A stretch of DNA of 64,000 nt, taken from positions 868,001 through 932,000 of the forward strand of contig CP005973.1 in NCBI GenBank assembly GCA_000940995.1. Reading direction: 5' to 3'. The position numbers were made by a program, and so were the translations under genes. The DNA is from Photobacterium gaetbulicola Gung47. Lineage in GTDB: Bacteria; Pseudomonadota; Gammaproteobacteria; Enterobacterales; Vibrionaceae. The notes under the pieces are model-generated. The model worked only from the letters and a program-made list of their open reading frames with translations, had not been told where the DNA came from and ran no database searches. Positions 60,903-64,000 of the stretch are shown piece after piece (the first letter of the stretch is position 1; each line of letters begins with the position of its first letter).

Positions 60903-61388
60903 ATGAGTGACAGAAGGCGCGAAGTAACACTGAGGTTTTTGGCTGAGCCCGGTGATGTTAACTTCGGTGGCAAGGTGCATGGCGGGGCTGTGATGAAGTG
61001 GATCGACTTAGCAGCATATGCGTGTTCTGCAGGTTGGAGTGGTAAATACTGTATCACGGCTTATGCTGGTGGGATCCGTTTCGTCAAGCCTATCCACGTT
61101 GGTAATTTGGTAGAAGTCACGGCAAAGGTAATATATACCGGGCGCTCTTCTATGCATATTGCGATCGACGTCCAAGCTAGCGATCCAAAAGAGCTGAAAA
61201 ACCAACTTACGACCCATTGTATTGTGATCATGGTTGCGGTTGATGAAACCGGTCAGCCAACAGATGTGCCTGAATGGGTACCTCAGACAGATGAAGATAA
61301 AGTGCTAAGGCAGTCCGCTATCCGGCTCATGAATATGCGAAAGGAAATCGGCGAAGAGATGGAGGCGCATGTTAAGTATATAAAATGA
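60903..61388 (+). CDS. Acyl-CoA thioesterase, hotdog fold (YciA-like)
   Basis: A 161-residue cytoplasmic hotdog-fold thioesterase. The strand-helix signature is FLAEPGDVNFGGKVHGGAVM, then KWIDLAAYACSAGW with the catalytic acidic residue Asp in WID. RFVKPIHVGNLVEVTAKVIY and SMHIAIDVQA follow. AGGAG five bases before the ATG at 60903 decides the start. It probably hydrolyses medium or long acyl-CoAs. The desaturase gene nearby is functionally related but transcribed separately. Confidence 0.92.
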   Translation: MSDRRREVTLRFLAEPGDVNFGGKVHGGAVMKWIDLAAYACSAGWSGKYCITAYAGGIRFVKPIHVGNLVEVTAKVIYTGRSSMHIAIDVQASDPKELKNQLTTHCIVIMVAVDETGQPTDVPEWVPQTDEDKVLRQSAIRLMNMRKEIGEEMEAHVKYIK

Positions 61389-61499
61389 GCAGTGCTGAGG
61401 CGTTTTTTTGGGGTAGATCAACAAAGAAAAGGCTAATCAACACCAAACGCAACTGATAGTTATAATCATTACCGTTTATGTGGTGAGGTAAAAAGGTCA

Positions 61500-62144
61500 A
61501 TGGACTCAGTTATTTTGTTTGGTGCAAGCCGAGGCCTCGGTTTTGAAGTTGCTCGATACCTTTGTGCGATAGGGATTGAAGTTCATGCGATGGTACGTAA
61601 GTGCGAGAGTGTAGCTGCACTTGAGGAGATGGGCGTTAATGTTGTTGTTGGTGATGCGCTAGATCGGGAGCAGATCAAATCGTTACTAGACCTATCACCT
61701 GATAATGCGGTTGCTGTATCGACGATGGGGAGTTTTCAAACTGATATTCCGGTTGATTACATTGGACACCGCTTGGTTATAGACGAACTCGAGCAGCGAA
61801 ACATACGCCGTTTTGTAATGGTTACGTCGTTGGGTTGCGGTGATTCTTGGCAATATTTGTCTGATAAGGCGAAGGCCGTATTTGGAAAGTCTGTAAGGGA
61901 GAAAAGCCTAGCCGAATCTTGGTTGGCAACCAGTCAGCTGGATTACACGATCCTTCGCCCTGGCGGGTTGCAAGACGGCGAAGTGACAGAGCAAGGCGAA
62001 CTTTACACTGATAGTGAGATACATGGGCTGATTACTCGAAGTGAAGTTGCCCGTATGATTTACCAGTTGCTTTGTGATGATAGTACGATCGGCAAGGTTT
62101 ATGCCTGTGTCGATCCAGTCTTTACCAATAACATCAATAAATAG
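61500..62144 (+). CDS. Atypical short-chain dehydrogenase, NAD(P)-binding
   Basis: A 214-residue Rossmann protein of the NAD(P)-binding 'NmrA/YwnB-like' atypical SDR group. The nucleotide motif GASRGLGFEVARYL lies at the N-terminus; VVVGDALDREQIKSLL, VAVSTMGSF and RRFVMVTSLGCGDSW follow. YTILRPGGLQDG is also typical. The classical YxxxK active site is absent, so it may only bind the cofactor or act as a redox sensor. Single gene with a terminator. Confidence 0.88.
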   Translation: MDSVILFGASRGLGFEVARYLCAIGIEVHAMVRKCESVAALEEMGVNVVVGDALDREQIKSLLDLSPDNAVAVSTMGSFQTDIPVDYIGHRLVIDELEQRNIRRFVMVTSLGCGDSWQYLSDKAKAVFGKSVREKSLAESWLATSQLDYTILRPGGLQDGEVTEQGELYTDSEIHGLITRSEVARMIYQLLCDDSTIGKVYACVDPVFTNNINK

Positions 62145-62172
62145 CGCTGTTGTCCGGTTTGGAGCTAGTAAT

Positions 62173-62201
62173 AAAGCCATCAGAAATGATGGCTTTTTTT
62201 T
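62173..62201 (+). terminator. Terminator of the SDR gene
   Basis: AAGCCATCA / TGATGGCTT stem with a GAAA loop and eight T. Confidence 0.92.
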
Positions 62202-62288
62202 GTTGCTAAATGTTTAACCAATTGACGGAAAAGTTAATGAAGGCTATTCTAGCTTACAGTTGTACGCTCAATGGATAGGATCAAAAGG

Positions 62289-63422
62289 ATGACCACTACC
62301 AAACCTCCTGTATTGTGGCTAAACGTTACGATATTCACCTTAACTTTTCTGATTGCCGTCATAGCGACACCTTTGTATGCCTATTTTGTTGGTTTTGATG
62401 GTGCGCAATGGCTCATGCTGCTGTTTGCTTTCTCATTCTGTGGTTTGTCGATTACGGCGGGCTACCATAGGCTCTGGTCGCATAAGACGTATGAAGCCAA
62501 TTCTGTTGTGAGATTCATTTATGCTATTGGTGGAGCTTTTGCACTGCAAAATAGTATCTTGCACTGGTCTTCAGATCACCGTATTCATCATCGCTATGTC
62601 GATAATAATGATAAAGATCCTTATTCAGCCAAAAGAGGCTTTTTTTACAGCCATATTGGCTGGATGCTCAGGGAGTACCAGGCGAGTCGCTACAGTGACT
62701 ACAGTAACTGCCGTGATTTGCAGAAAGACAAGATCGTAATGTGGCAGCATAAGAACTATGTCACTTTGGCTATTTTGACTAACTTCGGTTTCCCGCTGTT
62801 ATTTGGTGTCCTCCATGGAGACATTTGGGGGGCGCTACTGTTAATTGGCGTTGTTAGGTTGGTACTCAGCCATCATACAACCTTTTTTATCAATTCTTTG
62901 GCCCACATATGGGGGTCTCAGCCATATACTGACAAGAATACTGCCCGTGACAATGGCGTGTTGGCTTTGCTCACATTTGGCGAGGGTTACCATAATTTCC
63001 ATCACATTTTTGAAAATGATTACCGTAATGGGATCCGCTGGTGGCAGTTTGACCCGACAAAATGGCTAATTAAGTCATTGTCTTGGATTGGCGTAACAAA
63101 AAACCTACGTATTAGCCCAGAAGATCGCATCGAGAAAGCGAAGGTTAGAATGCTTCACCGTCGTGTTCAGCAGAGGCTGATGGTTAACGAAGCCAGCCTT
63201 AGCAATCAGCTTAAACTAGCCAGGCTGGACGAAGAATACGAACTTCTTTTGCAGAAAATAGCGGATTACTACGAAGCAAAGAAGCGGTTGATTGAGTTAA
63301 AGAAACAGAACTTGCTCAAGCATTATGAAAGTTTTGAGTTCTTACAGCAATACAATGAAATGAAGCGGATGCTAGAAGAGCAGCGCCAATCATGGCAACG
63401 ACTTACAGCACAGTACGTGTGA
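62289..63422 (+). CDS. Membrane fatty-acid (acyl-CoA) delta-9-type desaturase with C-terminal coiled coil
   Basis: A 377-residue inner-membrane di-iron enzyme. The three His boxes are HRLWSH (His60-His65), HRIHH (His97-His101) and GEGYHNFHH (about 234-242). Four membrane helices flank them. Residues about 285-377 form a long basic-acidic coiled coil (AKVRMLHRRVQQRLMVNEAS, LARLDEEYELLLQKIADYYE, YNEMKRMLEEQRQSWQRL), an extension absent from the shorter bacterial desaturases I recall. It lowers membrane lipid melting point. The ATG at 62289 or the one at 62271 could be used; neither has a well-placed binding site. Confidence 0.92.
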   Translation: MTTTKPPVLWLNVTIFTLTFLIAVIATPLYAYFVGFDGAQWLMLLFAFSFCGLSITAGYHRLWSHKTYEANSVVRFIYAIGGAFALQNSILHWSSDHRIHHRYVDNNDKDPYSAKRGFFYSHIGWMLREYQASRYSDYSNCRDLQKDKIVMWQHKNYVTLAILTNFGFPLLFGVLHGDIWGALLLIGVVRLVLSHHTTFFINSLAHIWGSQPYTDKNTARDNGVLALLTFGEGYHNFHHIFENDYRNGIRWWQFDPTKWLIKSLSWIGVTKNLRISPEDRIEKAKVRMLHRRVQQRLMVNEASLSNQLKLARLDEEYELLLQKIADYYEAKKRLIELKKQNLLKHYESFEFLQQYNEMKRMLEEQRQSWQRLTAQYV

Positions 63423-63442
63423 TCCTACATAGCAGCAAGCAC

Positions 63443-63468
63443 AAGGCGGGGACTTCCCCGCCTTTTTT
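63443..63468 (+). terminator. Terminator of the desaturase gene
   Basis: AAGGCGGGG / CCCCGCCTT stem with an ACTT loop and six T. Confidence 0.92.
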
Positions 63469-63650
63469 GACTTGATGATTGGTCACAAGTTAAGCTCTCA
63501 GAAAATCATTGACGTTTTGTTGACGTTGGCAGCTGTTGTCACCAGTAGAATCGTCACATTACGTCTCATTTCTGCTAATGAGGTTAATCATCAAACTTAA
63601 GCAGAATGAAATTTGCCATAATTAGGGGATCTTTAGATGGAGGTACTGGT

Positions 63651-64000
63651 GTGAGACGCTTGTTGTTAATGCTACTCGCTGGTGTAATGTCTTGCTCGGC
63701 TCAAGCAATTGAATACCAAAAGCCCAATGCAGATAGTAAGTTAGTAGGCGTCATGGAGTACTACCAAGTAAACAATGGCGATAGCTTACTGGATATTGCC
63801 AACAAATATAATGTTGGTTTATTGCAACTGATGGCAGCTAATCCTGGGGTCGATCCTTTCTTGCCTACGCCTGGCTCTTTGTTGACCATCCCTATGCAGT
63901 TGATTTTGCCCAATGCGAAGCGGCAGGGTATTGTGATCAATTTGGCTGAATTACGTTTGTACTATTTTCCAAAAAATAGCGAAAAAATGTACGTTTTTCC
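63651..64000 (+). CDS. L,D-transpeptidase-like protein with LysM domain (3' end cut by window edge)
   Basis: The 116 visible residues start at a GTG (63651) six bases after GGAGGT (63639-63644). A signal peptide (starting MRRLLLMLLAGVMSCSAQAI) leads into a LysM-like domain (YYQVNNGDSLLDIANKYNVG, LLQLMAANPGVDPFLPTPGS, LLTIPMQLILP) and then the start of a YkuD domain (GIVINLAELRLYYFP). This order matches the YcfS/ErfK group that links Braun-type lipoprotein or peptides in peptidoglycan. The catalytic Cys region lies beyond the window. Confidence 0.85.
   Translation, partial: MRRLLLMLLAGVMSCSAQAIEYQKPNADSKLVGVMEYYQVNNGDSLLDIANKYNVGLLQLMAANPGVDPFLPTPGSLLTIPMQLILPNAKRQGIVINLAELRLYYFPKNSEKMYVF

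Noticed and set aside
1..64000. CRISPR arrays, tRNA or rRNA genes, insertion sequences, prophage genes
   Set aside because: No evenly spaced repeats, tRNA cloverleaf with CCA, rRNA-like segments, transposase or phage proteins were seen on either strand.

Overview
The window looks like ordinary chromosomal DNA of a marine gammaproteobacterium, most likely a member of the Vibrionaceae (Vibrio, Photobacterium or Grimontia type). This is inferred from several things together: the glyA / XRE-cupin regulator / gcvT arrangement, which matches my memory of the glycine locus on the second chromosome of Vibrio cholerae; NhaD; a proteobacterial dedicated sortase-system regulator pair with PdsO; CheV; a ToxR-type membrane regulator; a VC0807-type protein; YibL; and moderate GC with AT-rich intergenic regions. 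I see no rRNA, tRNA, CRISPR array, insertion sequence, prophage or plasmid gene. The window cuts a gene at each end (glyA at the left, an L,D-transpeptidase-like gene at the right).

Layout. 1-4.4 kb: glycine metabolism (glyA, XRE-cupin regulator, gcvT) with repeated operator-like boxes. 4.7-9.2 kb: histidine kinase, response regulator and OmpA-like PdsO of a dedicated sortase system, but no sortase or sortase target where they would be expected, only small or broken ORFs. 9.25-10.2 kb: cheV. 10.5-17.4 kb: a giant single-chain formate dehydrogenase fused to a GltD-like NADPH module, followed by a formate channel fused to CBS domains and a small membrane protein. 17.4-19.3 kb: an SgrR-family regulator with a structured element upstream. 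19.4-25.4 kb: a tiny acidic protein, a PBP5-type DD-carboxypeptidase, NhaD, a small outer-membrane barrel, threonine aldolase and a small unknown protein. 25.4-34.5 kb: LysR regulator, NagA divergent from an MFS exporter with a NagC/Mlc-like palindrome between them, an orphan DmsC-like anchor, an isochorismatase-family hydrolase, a double-CDGSH/glutamate-synthase fusion, a VC0807-type membrane protein, PpiC and two small unknowns. 34.6-41.2 kb: a ToxR-like regulator divergent from an autotransporter-like barrel, then a lipoprotein pullulanase. 41.3-46.3 kb: small proteins, a GlxA-type regulator divergent from an unusual stand-alone ketosynthase, and a PfkB kinase. 46.4-53.5 kb: DEAD-box helicase, then a divergent GDPD-DeoR / TRAP-HAD gene set. 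53.4-64 kb: a small zinc-ribbon protein, YibL, a MazG-like pyrophosphohydrolase, MATE pump, alpha/beta hydrolase, nitroreductase, class-3 lipase, coiled-coil protein, thioesterase, atypical SDR, fatty-acid desaturase and the L,D-transpeptidase-like gene.

How the genes work together. The clearest functional groups are: formate uptake and oxidation (FocA-CBS plus the FDH fusion); glycine/one-carbon metabolism under an XRE-cupin regulator; a predicted regulon in which a GlpR-like DeoR repressor controls a phosphodiesterase, a TRAP importer with a lipoprotein receptor, and a HAD phosphatase; and a GlxA/ketosynthase pair sharing an intergenic region with two helically phased 18-bp repeats. The most interesting items are the sortase system without a sortase, the formate pair of fusion proteins, the TRAP/GDPD/HAD cluster and the GlxA-linked ketosynthase. 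I found no large, wholly unknown multigene system. Most genes belong to known families and the novelty lies in fusions, missing partners and regulatory DNA.
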